DNA of 64,000 nucleotides, from NCBI GenBank assembly GCA_942492935.1, contig OW818654.1:62001-126000 (forward strand), written 5' to 3'. The translations under genes were made by a program, and so were the position numbers. The notes beneath the pieces are model-generated. The model made no database searches. It was not told where the DNA came from and saw only the letters and a list, made by a program, of their open reading frames with translations. Positions 1 to 8,751 of this stretch are shown here, one piece after another; position 1 is the first letter of the stretch, and each line of letters begins with the position of its first letter. This DNA is from JANJUO01 sp942492935. Its GTDB lineage: Bacteria > Bacteroidota > Ignavibacteria > Kapaibacteriales > UBA2268.

Positions 1-54
1 CCTTTATATATTGAAGTTCATCCAATCTTTTATCTTTCAAAAAATATTCGAAAT

Positions 55-966
55 TTATGCTGAAAAATTAGCCAGATAATCTTTAAGAATACCATATCTC
101 AATCCGTGAGCAGATACAATTACTTTCTGAATTTTCATATTTTCAAGAATCAATTTCAAAATTAAAGCACCAGCAGTTATCAAATCAGCTCTCTTTGGAC
201 TGACTTTGAATTTGTCGATTAATTGTTCAGAATTTAGTGCTTTAAATTGCAAATAAATATCGTCAATCAATGTTTTAGTCAATATTTTGTTGTGAATTGA
301 CGCAACATCATTATCATCTAATCCAAACGATGCAGTTGCAATAGTAGTTGCAGTACCTGCTACGGCATATACTTTGCAATTCACCGGTTGTAAATTTGAA
401 TTAATTAGAATGTCATTTATATAATCACTTGCATATAAAATTGCTTCTTCATTAGGTGGCTGTGAATCAAAAAACTTTTCAGTAATTCTAACAGCACCTA
501 TATTTAATGATATGCGATTTTTAATTATTCCATTTTCACCAGCAATAATTTCAGTACTACCACCACCTATGTCAATCACCACAGATTCGGAATTATCTGT
601 AACTGTACCCAAATAACTAAGTAACGCTTCTTTTTCGCCTGAAATTATATCAATTGGAAAACCTAAGATTTTTTGAAACCTATTGATAATATCAATGTTA
701 TTTTTTGCATCTCTTAAAGCTGAAGTTCCGACAGTTTTGATTATTTCAACTTTATATTCAGAGCAAATTTTTCGATATTTTACAAGAATATTTTCAGCAC
801 GATTAAAAGCATTCTCGTTTATAATTCCTGATTTATCAACACCTTCGCCTAACCTTGCAATTGCAAATTCTTCTCTGATAATATTAAAATTATTGACTTT
901 GTCAATTTCAGCAATTAACATCAATATCGTATTTGTACCAATATCAATTGTCGCCACTCTCATCAT
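55..966 (-). CDS. ppx: Ppx/GppA family exopolyphosphatase / pppGpp phosphohydrolase
   Basis: This is a sugar-kinase/actin-fold phosphatase that hydrolyses polyphosphate or pppGpp in the cytoplasm. Family motifs are visible: DIGTNT at residues 8-13 (phosphate loop 1), TSALRDA at 81-87, SGEKEA at 109-114 and VIDIGGGSTEII at 130-141 (phosphate loop 2). The length of 303 aa matches the short, single-module form without the C-terminal HD extension of E. coli Ppx. The start codon shares an ATGA overlap with the stop of prmA, so the two genes are translationally coupled. A second in-frame ATG directly follows the first. Whether polyphosphate or pppGpp is the substrate cannot be decided from sequence. 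Confidence 0.93.
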   Translation of the reverse strand: MMRVATIDIGTNTILMLIAEIDKVNNFNIIREEFAIARLGEGVDKSGIINENAFNRAENILVKYRKICSEYKVEIIKTVGTSALRDAKNNIDIINRFQKILGFPIDIISGEKEALLSYLGTVTDNSESVVIDIGGGSTEIIAGENGIIKNRISLNIGAVRITEKFFDSQPPNEEAILYASDYINDILINSNLQPVNCKVYAVAGTATTIATASFGLDDNDVASIHNKILTKTLIDDIYLQFKALNSEQLIDKFKVSPKRADLITAGALILKLILENMKIQKVIVSAHGLRYGILKDYLANFSA

Positions 967-1811
967 TCAGCCCTGAAATGAAATGCAATCCATTCATCTT
1001 CTGTAATCGTTTTGATAAGTTTGAAGCCAGCTTTTAATCCTGCATCAATAACTTCATCTTTATCATATATCATTATGCCAGATAATACTAAATCACCTTT
1101 TTTATTCTTCAAAGCATCATAAAATTTTTGCATTGAACGTGAAACCAAATTGATAAATAGATTTGCAGCTACGCCATTTGCATCAGGTAAAATAATTGAA
1201 TCAATATCAGATTCTGAAAGTTCAATTTGTGATTCAACAGCATTCAATTTAAAATTCTCTTCAGCATTTTCGACTGACCAAATATTATTATCAAAAGCAA
1301 AACAGTTTTCTGCACCTAATTTGATTGCAAGTATTGCAAGAACTCCTGTACCAGTACCAACATCTATCCAATTAGAATCTTGTTTGACAATATCATACAT
1401 CAATTTGCAACATAGTCTTGTAGTGCAATGATGCCCTGTACCAAAAGACATTTTGGGATTAATTAAAATTTTAATTTCACTATTTAAATCATCTGCTTTC
1501 CAAGTTGGAGTGATTATTATTTTATCATCAATAAAAATCGGTTCAATATGCTTCTCCCATTCTTCATTCCAATTTTTCTCAGAAATTGATTCAACATTAA
1601 TAATTGCAACATTTGAATCAATAACCATAAGTTGATTCATTAGTTTATTCTCAATTTCTTTATTCCATTCATCTTCATCAAAAGAAATAACAATTTCATC
1701 TAACTTTTCTTCAATACCGCAAAAATTGATATCCAATAATTGCGAATAAGCAAGTTCAAAAAATTCTTCCTTTAATTTGACATTTACATTCACATACTTT
1801 TTATTCTTCAT
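963..1811 (-). CDS. prmA: Ribosomal protein L11 methyltransferase PrmA
   Basis: PrmA is a SAM-dependent methyltransferase that trimethylates ribosomal protein L11. The diagnostic linker motif FGTGHHCTT lies near residues 123-131 and the SAM-binding motif VGTGTGVLAI at 151-160. The length of 282 aa is typical. I start at the ATG at 1811 (MKNKKY...). An upstream in-frame TTG at 1817 would add two residues, but the GGA-containing stretch just upstream suits the ATG better. It overlaps the downstream ppx gene by four bases, making a two-gene operon that diverges from kdsC. Confidence 0.93.
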   Translation of the reverse strand: MKNKKYVNVNVKLKEEFFELAYSQLLDINFCGIEEKLDEIVISFDEDEWNKEIENKLMNQLMVIDSNVAIINVESISEKNWNEEWEKHIEPIFIDDKIIITPTWKADDLNSEIKILINPKMSFGTGHHCTTRLCCKLMYDIVKQDSNWIDVGTGTGVLAILAIKLGAENCFAFDNNIWSVENAEENFKLNAVESQIELSESDIDSIILPDANGVAANLFINLVSRSMQKFYDALKNKKGDLVLSGIMIYDKDEVIDAGLKAGFKLIKTITEDEWIAFHFRAE

Positions 1812-1907
1812 TATCAATCCAATAAATCAGTTACTTATACTTCTTAATAGCTAAGTAAAATTGTTCTTTAAAATATTACTTAATAAACATTACAAATATA
1901 AAAAAAA

Positions 1908-2432
1908 ATGATAAACGAAGAGTTAATTGAAAGAATTAAAAGTATTAAATTACTTGTTATGGATGTAGATGGTACGCTGACAGATTCTGCTATGTACTAT
2001 TCTGCCAGTGGTGAAGAAATGAAAAGATTTCACACCAGAGATGGAATGGCAATTAATTTATTAAAAAGAGGAGAAATAGAGACAGCTATATTAACGAGTG
2101 AAAATTCAAAAATTGTTATGTCGAGAGCAATGAAGCTAAATATTGAGCATATTATTATGGGATGCAGAAATAAAAGTACTTCTTTGCGTGAGCTTGCTGA
2201 GCAATTGAATTTGTCTTTAAAAGAAATTGCATTTATTGGTGATGATATTAACGACTATTACGTAATGAAAATCGCAGGAGTTTCGGCTTGTCCTGCTGAT
2301 GCTACAGAATTGATACTTGAAACAGCAGATTATATTTGCAAAAATAACGGCGGATATGGAGCTGTTCGAGAATTTGCCGAATTGATTTTAAAAATACAAA
2401 ACAAACCGGTTAATTTAACTGAAAACTGGTAG
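1908..2432 (+). CDS. kdsC: KdsC-like HAD phosphatase (3-deoxy-D-manno-octulosonate 8-phosphate phosphatase)
   Basis: This is a C0-type HAD phosphatase without a large cap domain. The nucleophile motif DVDGTLTD is at residues 19-26, the motif II Ser/Thr in LTSE at 62-65 and the Mg-binding GDDINDYYVM at 111-120. The length of 174 aa and the C-terminal GGYGAVRE pattern fit KdsC, which dephosphorylates Kdo-8-P during LPS inner-core synthesis. No other Kdo gene is adjacent, so a related sugar phosphatase such as the HAD domain of an N-acylneuraminate cytidylyltransferase is a weaker alternative. It is probably co-transcribed with the YtxH gene 22 bp downstream. Confidence 0.88.
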   Translation: MINEELIERIKSIKLLVMDVDGTLTDSAMYYSASGEEMKRFHTRDGMAINLLKRGEIETAILTSENSKIVMSRAMKLNIEHIIMGCRNKSTSLRELAEQLNLSLKEIAFIGDDINDYYVMKIAGVSACPADATELILETADYICKNNGGYGAVREFAELILKIQNKPVNLTENW

Positions 2433-2454
2433 AATATAAATAGGAGATTTTTAT

Positions 2455-2871
2455 ATGAGTAATTCAAATGAATATAGCAAGGGATTTATTATAGGCGCCC
2501 TTGTAGGTGGAGTTGCGGGAGCAATTACTGCGTTATTATTAGCACCAAAATCAGGTGCAGAGTTAAGAAGAGATATTTCAGAAACATCAAATGATGTTTA
2601 TATGAAAGCTTCAGATTATTTTAAACAAGTAGAAAATCAAATGGGTGATTATATCAATATCAGCAAAGAAAAAGCAAATGATATTGTTGGGAATGCACGT
2701 TCTAAAGCTGAAAGTTTGCTTTATGAAGCTGAAGGCGTTCTTAAAGATGCCCGTGAAAAAGCTGTAAATGCTAAAGAAAACGTTGAATACAAATTAGAAT
2801 CTTTAAAAGATGCTGCCAAAGCAGGTGCAGATGCTTTTAAAGCTGAACTAAAACATTCTGAACATAATTAA
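2455..2871 (+). CDS. YtxH domain-containing membrane protein
   Basis: This small protein (138 aa) has one glycine-rich N-terminal membrane segment at about residues 10-28, followed by the LLAPKSGAELR signature typical of YtxH proteins. The remainder is a long Ala/Lys/Glu-rich amphipathic helix, probably a coiled coil. YtxH proteins are linked to stress and envelope functions, but their biochemical role is not defined. An SD-like GGAGA lies 9 bp upstream of the ATG. Pairing with the DUF948-like gene 20 bp downstream is common in many phyla and suggests that the two helical membrane proteins act together. Confidence 0.85.
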   Translation: MSNSNEYSKGFIIGALVGGVAGAITALLLAPKSGAELRRDISETSNDVYMKASDYFKQVENQMGDYINISKEKANDIVGNARSKAESLLYEAEGVLKDAREKAVNAKENVEYKLESLKDAAKAGADAFKAELKHSEHN

Positions 2872-2891
2872 TAAATTTTTTTGAGTTTGAA

Positions 2892-3362
2892 ATGGATTTG
2901 CTACTTAAAATTGTTGCTTTAATTTCGATGTTGCTATTTATTGTTTTTATGGTGATAGCAATCTTATCGATATTAAAAGTTTCTAAACTATTAGAAATTG
3001 CATCAGCAAGCTTTGCTAATCTTAATAGAGATGTAGCTGAAATTAAATATAAAGCTATTGAATTTATTACTGCTTTGAATGATTTTAAATATAAAATTTC
3101 AAATACTTTAGATGAACTTTCTTTGCTGAATAAAAAAGCAATTGGCTCATTAGAGAATTTCAATGAGATGAGTATGCAAATTACTGATGCTGTTCATAAT
3201 ATCGAAACCAGAACTGATAGAATTCTTAATGTCTTTGAGCCATTCGAGAAATTGATAGGAGATATTTTTAATAAAATCAATCCTGCTGTGAGCTATACAA
3301 CCTCAATTCTTTCAGCTTCTACAAAAGCAATTTCAGCATTTATGAGTTACTTAAAGAAATAA
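2892..3362 (+). CDS. DUF948-like membrane-anchored coiled-coil protein
   Basis: The protein (156 aa) has a single N-terminal transmembrane helix at about residues 4-28. A long helical region of heptad-like character follows (I/L/A at a/d positions). This architecture and its place immediately after a YtxH gene match DUF948-type general stress proteins, though no short diagnostic motif is visible, so the assignment rests on architecture and context. The C-terminus is Ser/Ala/Lys rich. A strong intrinsic terminator follows at 3405-3446 and ends the kdsC-YtxH-DUF948 run. Confidence 0.7.
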   Translation: MDLLLKIVALISMLLFIVFMVIAILSILKVSKLLEIASASFANLNRDVAEIKYKAIEFITALNDFKYKISNTLDELSLLNKKAIGSLENFNEMSMQITDAVHNIETRTDRILNVFEPFEKLIGDIFNKINPAVSYTTSILSASTKAISAFMSYLKK

Positions 3363-3404
3363 TATATTAGTTATCTTGTATTGAGTGTTAGTTTAATAAC
3401 GATG

Positions 3405-3446
3405 AAGTTTTCCACAAGAGTTAAAATTGCTTGTGGAAAACTTTTT
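3405..3446 (+). terminator. Intrinsic terminator after the YtxH/DUF948 operon
   Basis: A perfect 14-bp inverted repeat (3405-3418 with 3430-3443) with an 11-nt loop is followed by a T-run at 3442-3446. Confidence 0.88.
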
Positions 3447-3589
3447 GTATTATATTGGCACATAATTAATTACTGCGAATGAATTTAGGATTATTTAAAT
3501 AATGTAGAAAATTTAATTTATTTTATTGTCAATAATTCATATATTTGTAATGCGTTATTAAAATTTGTATATTTTTTTTATTTATTATA

Positions 3590-4666
3590 ATGGTGAATAC
3601 TATGTTTAGTAAAATTCAGGAATTGTTGGGCGCCAAAGCCGATAATCTGTTAAATTTCAACACTCCAAAAATATCAAAAGATTTGCTTCATTTGCCTGGA
3701 CCAAATTTTGTTGATGACATTTTTATTAATTCAGATAGAAATAACCGTACAATTGGAAATTTAAGCTGGCTTTATAATCATGGTCGTCTTGCTGGAACTG
3801 GTTATGTTTCTATATTACCAGTTGACCAAGGAATTGAACATTCAGCAGGTGCTTCATTTGCAAAAAATCCAATTTATTTTGATGCTGAAAATATTGTAAA
3901 ACTTGCCATAGAAGGCGGTTGTAATGGTGTAGCTTCTACTTTTGGAGTACTTGGTATTGTAGCAAGAAAATATGCCCACAAAATTCCATTTATCGTAAAA
4001 ATCAATCATAATGAATTGCTAACTTATCCAAACAAATTCGACCAAATTATGTTTGGTACAGTTCAACAAGCTTATGATATGGGTGCTGCTGCAATTGGTG
4101 CAACAATTTACTTTGGTTCTGAAAATAGCTCAAGACAAATTGTAGAAGTTTCTGAAGCATTCCAATATGCACACGAACTTGGTATGGCTACTATTTTGTG
4201 GTGCTATTTAAGAAATGATGCTTTCAAATCTGACCGAGATTATCACACTTCAACTGATTTGACTGGACAAGCTAACCACCTTGGAGCAACAATTCAAGCT
4301 GATATTATTAAGCAAAAATTGCCAGATACAAATGGCGGATATAATGCTTTGAATATGGGTAAATCAAGCTATGGTAAAATTGATAAACGTATGTACACCG
4401 AATTATGTTCTGACCATCCAATTGACTTAACTCGCTATCAAGTAGCAAATGGATATATGGGAAGAATCGGTTTAATCAATAGCGGTGGAGCATCAGGAAG
4501 CAATGATTTTGCCGAAGCTGTAGAAACTGCAGTAATTAACAAAAGAGCTGGTGGAATGGGATTAATTTCAGGTAGAAAAGCATTCCAAAGACCAATGGAA
4601 GAAGGTGCAAAATTACTTCAAACAATCCAAGATGTTTATTTATGCGAAGATGTAACAGTTGCATAA
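3590..4666 (+). CDS. fbaB: Class I fructose-bisphosphate aldolase (DhnA/FbaB type)
   Basis: This is a Schiff-base aldolase of the DhnA/FbaB family interconverting fructose-1,6-bisphosphate with DHAP and glyceraldehyde-3-phosphate in glycolysis and gluconeogenesis. VDQGIEH is at residues 78-84, KINHNELL at 137-144, and the conserved ADIIKQK segment at 237-243 holds the probable Schiff-base lysine (K241 here, inferred from family alignment). A Gly-rich phosphate-binding loop (NSGGASG) lies in the last third. The length of 358 aa is normal. Two starts are possible (residue 1 or the ATG four codons later); no clear SD separates them. It is monocistronic, with a strong terminator immediately downstream. 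Confidence 0.93.
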   Translation: MVNTMFSKIQELLGAKADNLLNFNTPKISKDLLHLPGPNFVDDIFINSDRNNRTIGNLSWLYNHGRLAGTGYVSILPVDQGIEHSAGASFAKNPIYFDAENIVKLAIEGGCNGVASTFGVLGIVARKYAHKIPFIVKINHNELLTYPNKFDQIMFGTVQQAYDMGAAAIGATIYFGSENSSRQIVEVSEAFQYAHELGMATILWCYLRNDAFKSDRDYHTSTDLTGQANHLGATIQADIIKQKLPDTNGGYNALNMGKSSYGKIDKRMYTELCSDHPIDLTRYQVANGYMGRIGLINSGGASGSNDFAEAVETAVINKRAGGMGLISGRKAFQRPMEEGAKLLQTIQDVYLCEDVTVA

Positions 4667-4687
4667 TTCATCATTTTAATTAAATAG

Positions 4688-4734
4688 AAACTGCTTATTA
4701 AATCAACTGATTTTGAATTAATAAGCAGTTTTTT
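4688..4734 (+). terminator. Intrinsic terminator after fbaB
   Basis: Perfect 13-bp arms (4688-4700 and 4719-4731, core CTGCTTATTA) with an 18-nt loop are followed by T residues. Confidence 0.88.
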
Positions 4735-4789
4735 GTTAGATGTGATTTTGCAATTGTGTTTGTTTGATGGTTTACGGCTAAATAATTCA

Positions 4790-5120
4790 TAACTACACCG
4801 TAGCATAGAAATTTTCAATTTGCTAGGTTATTTGAATGAAAAACAAGAAAAATTGGAAAAAGTCGAAAATAATATTAAAAAGAAATTCTTTGAAAATCCC
4901 GTTAGGGATTACATCTTTGTAACAAAGATAACTCACGTAAGTCCAACAATCCCATCGGGATTGAATAGTTCAAATACATATTCAACACCTTAGGTGTTGC
5001 AGGTGGCGATGGAAGATTCTTCTGTTACAAACATTAATTCCCGCTGGGAATTTCAAAGAATTTTGTACAAAATAACAATAATTCTCTTTAATTTTAAAAT
5101 ATATGAATAATTGCTAAATT
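4790..5120. repeat. Degenerate copy of the fold-back MITE-like family
   Basis: Most of the fbaB-mraY gap (4737-5220) is this repeat. It opens with TAACTACAC and a stretch resembling the 51.2-kb copy (GAAATTTTCAATTTGC... TTATTTGAATGAAAAA). It continues with the family hairpin words AATCCCGTTAGGGATT, AATCCCATCGGGATT and AATTCCCGCTGGGAATT, and ends in a variant of the TTCAAGGAATTT end. The internal CCTCCCC-type arms seen in the full copies are missing, so it is an eroded or simpler member. The rest of the gap is AT-rich with no gene visible. Confidence 0.7.
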
Positions 5121-5220
5121 AAAAAAAAACAAAATAATTTGTATAGACAATATTATTTTATTTTTATCATTTATAATCATTGCGTAAATTTGTAATTTAA
5201 CAATAAAAGTATTTATCAAG

Positions 5221-6351
5221 ATGTTATATCATCTGTTTATGTTTTTACAAAAAAACTTCGATCCACCGGGATTCGGAATTTTTCAATATCTTACATTTAG
5301 AGCAGCGGCAGCGGCTATTACTGCTTTAATTATCAGTTTTGCTTTAGGTCCTTGGATTATCAAAAAACTGAAATCTAAACAAATTGGCGAACAAGCCAAA
5401 GTTGAACTCAATGCTGTTGGTAATCATTCTTTGAAAGCTGGTACTCCAACTATGGGTGGTTTAATCGTACTTTCAGCATTGTTGTTCCCAACAATATTAT
5501 GGGCAAATATGACAAATATGTTCGTTTTGCTGATTTTATTGACAACCGCGTTTCTTGGAGGTGTTGGTTTTCTTGATGATTACCTTAAAGTAATCAAAAA
5601 ATTTCCCAAAGGATTAGTTGGGAGGTATAAAATTGTAGGACAAGTAGCAATTGGATTAATACTTGGAGGAACAATTTACTTTTTCCCAGATTTATTTTCA
5701 ACAAATTTTGATAATTTTAAAACCGTAACAACTGTTCCATTAGAAAAAGATTTGAATTTTGATTTTGGTTTGCTGTATATCCCTGTAGTTATTTTCATAT
5801 TAACCGCTACTTCTAATGCTGTTAATTTAACAGACGGTCTTGACGGATTATCAATTGGAACAGTCGGTGTTACAAGTCTTGCTTTTGCAGTAATTGCTTA
5901 TGTTACTGGTAATGCAAAGTTTGCCGACTATCTGAATATAGTTTATTTGCAAGGTTCTGGCGAATTGACAATATTTTGTGCCGCATTAGTTGGAGCTTCG
6001 TTAGGATTTTTATGGTTTAATTCATATCCCGCACAAGTTTTTATGGGTGATACTGGTTCGCTTGCACTTGGTGGTGCAGTTGGTGGACTTGCAATATTAC
6101 TTAAAAAAGAATTTCTATTACCTATACTTGGTGGCATATTTTTTGCTGAAACATTGAGTGTTATAATTCAAGTTTCATATTTCAAATACACAAAAAAGAA
6201 ATATGGTACTGGAAAAAGACTTTTTAGAATGGCTCCTATTCATCACCATTTTGAAAAATCTGGTTTGCACGAATCAAAAATTGTAACACGGTTTTATATT
6301 GTTGCTGTAATTCTTGCAATTATTACAATGACTACATTTAAAGTAAGATAA
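5221..6351 (+). CDS. mraY: Phospho-N-acetylmuramoyl-pentapeptide-transferase MraY
   Basis: This integral-membrane enzyme transfers phospho-MurNAc-pentapeptide from UDP to undecaprenyl phosphate, giving lipid I. Visible family motifs are GTPTMGG at 74-80, the catalytic DDYLK at 119-123, NAVNLTDGLDG at 199-209, FMGDTGSLALGG near 274-285 and the HHH triplet at 341-343. About ten hydrophobic segments fit the family topology, and 376 aa is a normal length for the Bacteroidota form. murG begins two bases after the stop. murD and ftsW, which often lie between these genes, are not present here. A TAAATTTG -7-like box at 5185-5192 lacks a good -33 partner. Confidence 0.96.
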   Translation: MLYHLFMFLQKNFDPPGFGIFQYLTFRAAAAAITALIISFALGPWIIKKLKSKQIGEQAKVELNAVGNHSLKAGTPTMGGLIVLSALLFPTILWANMTNMFVLLILLTTAFLGGVGFLDDYLKVIKKFPKGLVGRYKIVGQVAIGLILGGTIYFFPDLFSTNFDNFKTVTTVPLEKDLNFDFGLLYIPVVIFILTATSNAVNLTDGLDGLSIGTVGVTSLAFAVIAYVTGNAKFADYLNIVYLQGSGELTIFCAALVGASLGFLWFNSYPAQVFMGDTGSLALGGAVGGLAILLKKEFLLPILGGIFFAETLSVIIQVSYFKYTKKKYGTGKRLFRMAPIHHHFEKSGLHESKIVTRFYIVAVILAIITMTTFKVR

Positions 6352-6353
6352 TT

Positions 6354-7457
6354 ATGAATGATACTGATAAGAGATTTAATTTACTCGTTGCAGCCGGTGG
6401 TACTGGAGGTCATTTATTTCCTGCTATGGCTGTTGTTGAAGAATTAGAAAAAATTTTAGGCGATAGATTAAAAGTATATTTTACTGGTACATCTCACAGA
6501 ATTGAAGGAACAGTAGTTCCACAAAAAGGTTATGAACTTTATCCTATGAACATTACTGGTTTAACAAAGATAATATCTATAAATACTTTGATGTTACCAT
6601 TTAAAATATTAACAGCCATAAGGCAAACTCGGAAATTAATCAGAGATAAAAATATTTCTGCCGTTTTATGTACAGGTGCTTATATCAGTTATGCACCTGG
6701 AATGGCAGCATTCAAAGAGAAAATCCCACTTTTTTTGATGGAATCTAATGTTAATGCTGGCAAAGCAATAAATTCGCTCACTCCAAAAGCAAATTTAATA
6801 TTTACTTCATTTGCTGAAAGTAAGGATTATTTCAAAAAAAATTATACAAATAAATTAGTTTATACAGGTAATCCTGTCAGAAATTCTATATTGAATATGG
6901 CTGATAGTAATACGGCAAAGGAATTTTTCAAACTTGACCCCAAAAAGCCAGTTGTATTAATATTTGGTGGCAGTCTTGGAGCAAATACTATTAATAATGC
7001 AATTGAATCAAATTTGCAAAATTATTCAGAATTACCATATTCATTTATTTGGCAAACAGGAAATAATTATAAAATCCCAAAAAATTTACCAAAAAATATT
7101 AAAGCAATGAAATTTATAGATGATATGGCAAGTGCTTACTCGGCAGCAGATTTGGTTGTTTCGCGGTCAGGAGCTACAACTGTGGCTGAGTTATGTGTTT
7201 GCGGAAAGCCATCAATTTTAATTCCATTGCCATCAGCTTCAAACAATGAACAAAAACACAATGGTATGATAATGCAAAACAATAAATGTGCTATCATGCT
7301 CGACAATGAAATTTTAAAAGAAAAGCTATTTGTAACTATTATTGAATTGATGAGTGATGAACATAAACTTGCTGAAATGGGAAATAATGCTAAAAAAATG
7401 GGAAAACCAAATGCAGGTCAAAATGTTGCTAATGAAATTATTAATTATTTGAAATAA
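6354..7457 (+). CDS. murG: UDP-N-acetylglucosamine--MurNAc-(pentapeptide)-PP-undecaprenol GlcNAc transferase MurG
   Basis: This GT-B glycosyltransferase converts lipid I to lipid II on the inner face of the cytoplasmic membrane. The N-terminal G-loop GGTGGHLFPA is at residues 15-24, a second Gly loop (FGGSLGANTI) opens the C-terminal domain, and the donor-binding SRSGATTVAEL is present. A length of 367 aa is normal. It is almost certainly co-transcribed with mraY because the intergenic gap is two bases. The next gene starts four bases after its stop, so the unknown downstream membrane proteins may share the operon. Confidence 0.96.
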   Translation: MNDTDKRFNLLVAAGGTGGHLFPAMAVVEELEKILGDRLKVYFTGTSHRIEGTVVPQKGYELYPMNITGLTKIISINTLMLPFKILTAIRQTRKLIRDKNISAVLCTGAYISYAPGMAAFKEKIPLFLMESNVNAGKAINSLTPKANLIFTSFAESKDYFKKNYTNKLVYTGNPVRNSILNMADSNTAKEFFKLDPKKPVVLIFGGSLGANTINNAIESNLQNYSELPYSFIWQTGNNYKIPKNLPKNIKAMKFIDDMASAYSAADLVVSRSGATTVAELCVCGKPSILIPLPSASNNEQKHNGMIMQNNKCAIMLDNEILKEKLFVTIIELMSDEHKLAEMGNNAKKMGKPNAGQNVANEIINYLK

Positions 7458-7461
7458 AATT

Positions 7462-7932
7462 ATGAAAAACCAACATATAGCAGTTTTCAAGCAAAATTTA
7501 GATTATTATTGGAAATCACTTGCTGTTTATTCCGTAATTTTTATTTTCTTTGCTATCTTTGTTGGCAGTATCGAAGACGGTACATTCAAAGTTGTTTTAA
7601 AGAATCCGGTAGTTATATTATTGGGTTTGATTACAATTGCAACTTTAATTTCACTTTTGTATCGCTGGTGGCGTGAGAGAGCAATAATTATTTCTAATAC
7701 AAGTATCACTTTTAAGAGTAGGTTTTCTGTAAAGGAATATCCATTTTCTTCTATAAAAATGATAATTTTTACAAGAGAAAGAATTTTTCGTACCAAAAGA
7801 GAATTTGGCGTTATTAAATTTGTAATTGAAGGCAGAAAAAGAAATATTCGTGTTCGTCCTTCATCATTTGATGATGAGTTCAAACTTGTACAAACACTCA
7901 AAGAATTAAAAGCAAGGATTAAGAATGTATAA
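7462..7932 (+). CDS. Membrane protein with two N-terminal TM helices and a PH-like C-terminal region
   Basis: I do not recognise a named family. The protein (156 aa) has two hydrophobic segments at about 18-38 and 48-66, then a WWRERAIIISNTSITFKSRF segment and an alternating beta-like, basic C-terminal half. This resembles the small bacterial PH-like domains that follow paired membrane helices, which is an inference from architecture only. It starts 4 bp after murG and its 3' end overlaps the next gene by 8 bp, so it belongs to the mraY-murG transcription unit. Confidence 0.6.
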   Translation: MKNQHIAVFKQNLDYYWKSLAVYSVIFIFFAIFVGSIEDGTFKVVLKNPVVILLGLITIATLISLLYRWWRERAIIISNTSITFKSRFSVKEYPFSSIKMIIFTRERIFRTKREFGVIKFVIEGRKRNIRVRPSSFDDEFKLVQTLKELKARIKNV

Positions 7933-8503
7933 ATTTGTACTATTAATTTTTATTTTTGCAATTACATTATTCTCAAAACCACAAACAAATTTTGAAATAA
8001 TATCTGATTTTAATAATCAATTTGTCATTCAAATAAATGATTTTTTATTACAAAAGAAAGTTAGTCAAATTTCAATAAATTCAAATGAAAGCGAAATTTC
8101 AAGTTTGTTAAAAAATTCTCTGATTCAAAAGCTGTCATCTTCAAATATTTTGTTGTCTGAAAACTCAAGTTTAAAAATAAATTTATTACCCATTTACGCA
8201 GGTGTTGAATATAAGAATTATTCGGAGTCTAATGATTCTTTAAATAGAATAGTAAAATATAAAATTCAGGGGAACTATTCCGATGGCAATATTGTTGTTA
8301 ACAGCCCCGAAGCTGATTATATTTTCAATGATACTATTTCACGCAATGATATCGAAACACTCGAAAATAAACAACTTGATTTTACTCGTGGTGTAATTCC
8401 AAATCCAGAAAGAACTTTTTTTGAAAGATTTGTAGAACCTGTGGCAATAATTGCAACAGCAGCATTAACTGTTTTTCTATTATTTTCTTTACGAACAAAT
8501 TAG
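7925..8503 (+). CDS. Exported or tail-anchored protein of unknown function
   Basis: This 192-aa protein of unknown function has a hydrophobic N-terminal segment at about residues 3-16 that looks like a signal peptide. A polar Asn/Ser-rich body follows, and a second hydrophobic helix at about 170-188 is followed by a short polar tail. The topology suggests a periplasmic domain held by a C-terminal anchor. The gene overlaps the upstream one by 8 bp, which supports real translation and coupling. No catalytic motif is visible. Confidence 0.6.
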   Translation: MYKFVLLIFIFAITLFSKPQTNFEIISDFNNQFVIQINDFLLQKKVSQISINSNESEISSLLKNSLIQKLSSSNILLSENSSLKINLLPIYAGVEYKNYSESNDSLNRIVKYKIQGNYSDGNIVVNSPEADYIFNDTISRNDIETLENKQLDFTRGVIPNPERTFFERFVEPVAIIATAALTVFLLFSLRTN

Positions 8504-8511
8504 AATAAATT

Positions 8512-8751
8512 ATGAAATTTAATATTGTACTTGAGTCGATTGAAGAGGGATATTTGTTGAGTATTCCAGTTTTAGATGATTCAGCTGTAATAGTTGAAAA
8601 TGAGGAAGATGGCATTATAAAAGCAAACAAATTAATTGCTGAATATATAGATAGTTTAATTGAACTGAAACAGTTAAAGCCAGACCAAGCATTAAATGGC
8701 AAAAGTCCAAAAATAATTTCCAGAAAAGTTTTTTATACTGTTTCAATTTAG
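8512..8751 (+). CDS. Small HicB-like protein
   Basis: The N-terminal 50 residues (NIVLESIEEGYLLSIPVLDD..., then a helix with ANKLIAEYIDSL) follow the pattern of the HicB antitoxin partial-RNase-H fold: a beta strand, a glycine turn, 'SIP', acidic residues, then an A-x-x-x-I helix. No HicA toxin gene is adjacent, and there is no obvious DNA-binding C-terminus in 79 aa. It may be an orphan HicB-like regulator. It starts 8 bp after the previous gene and may be the last gene of the operon before a repeat-rich gap. Confidence 0.5.
   Translation: MKFNIVLESIEEGYLLSIPVLDDSAVIVENEEDGIIKANKLIAEYIDSLIELKQLKPDQALNGKSPKIISRKVFYTVSI

Noticed and set aside
1..54. Possible start of another minus-strand gene after ppx
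   Set aside because: One minus frame is open to the window edge (...LKDKRLDELQYIK), but no ATG is visible and only about 15 codons are present; too short to support a call.
4737..5220. Candidate non-coding RNA gene from the many hairpins
   Set aside because: The hairpins belong to the dispersed fold-back family found elsewhere in the window; no promoter-terminator pair was found.
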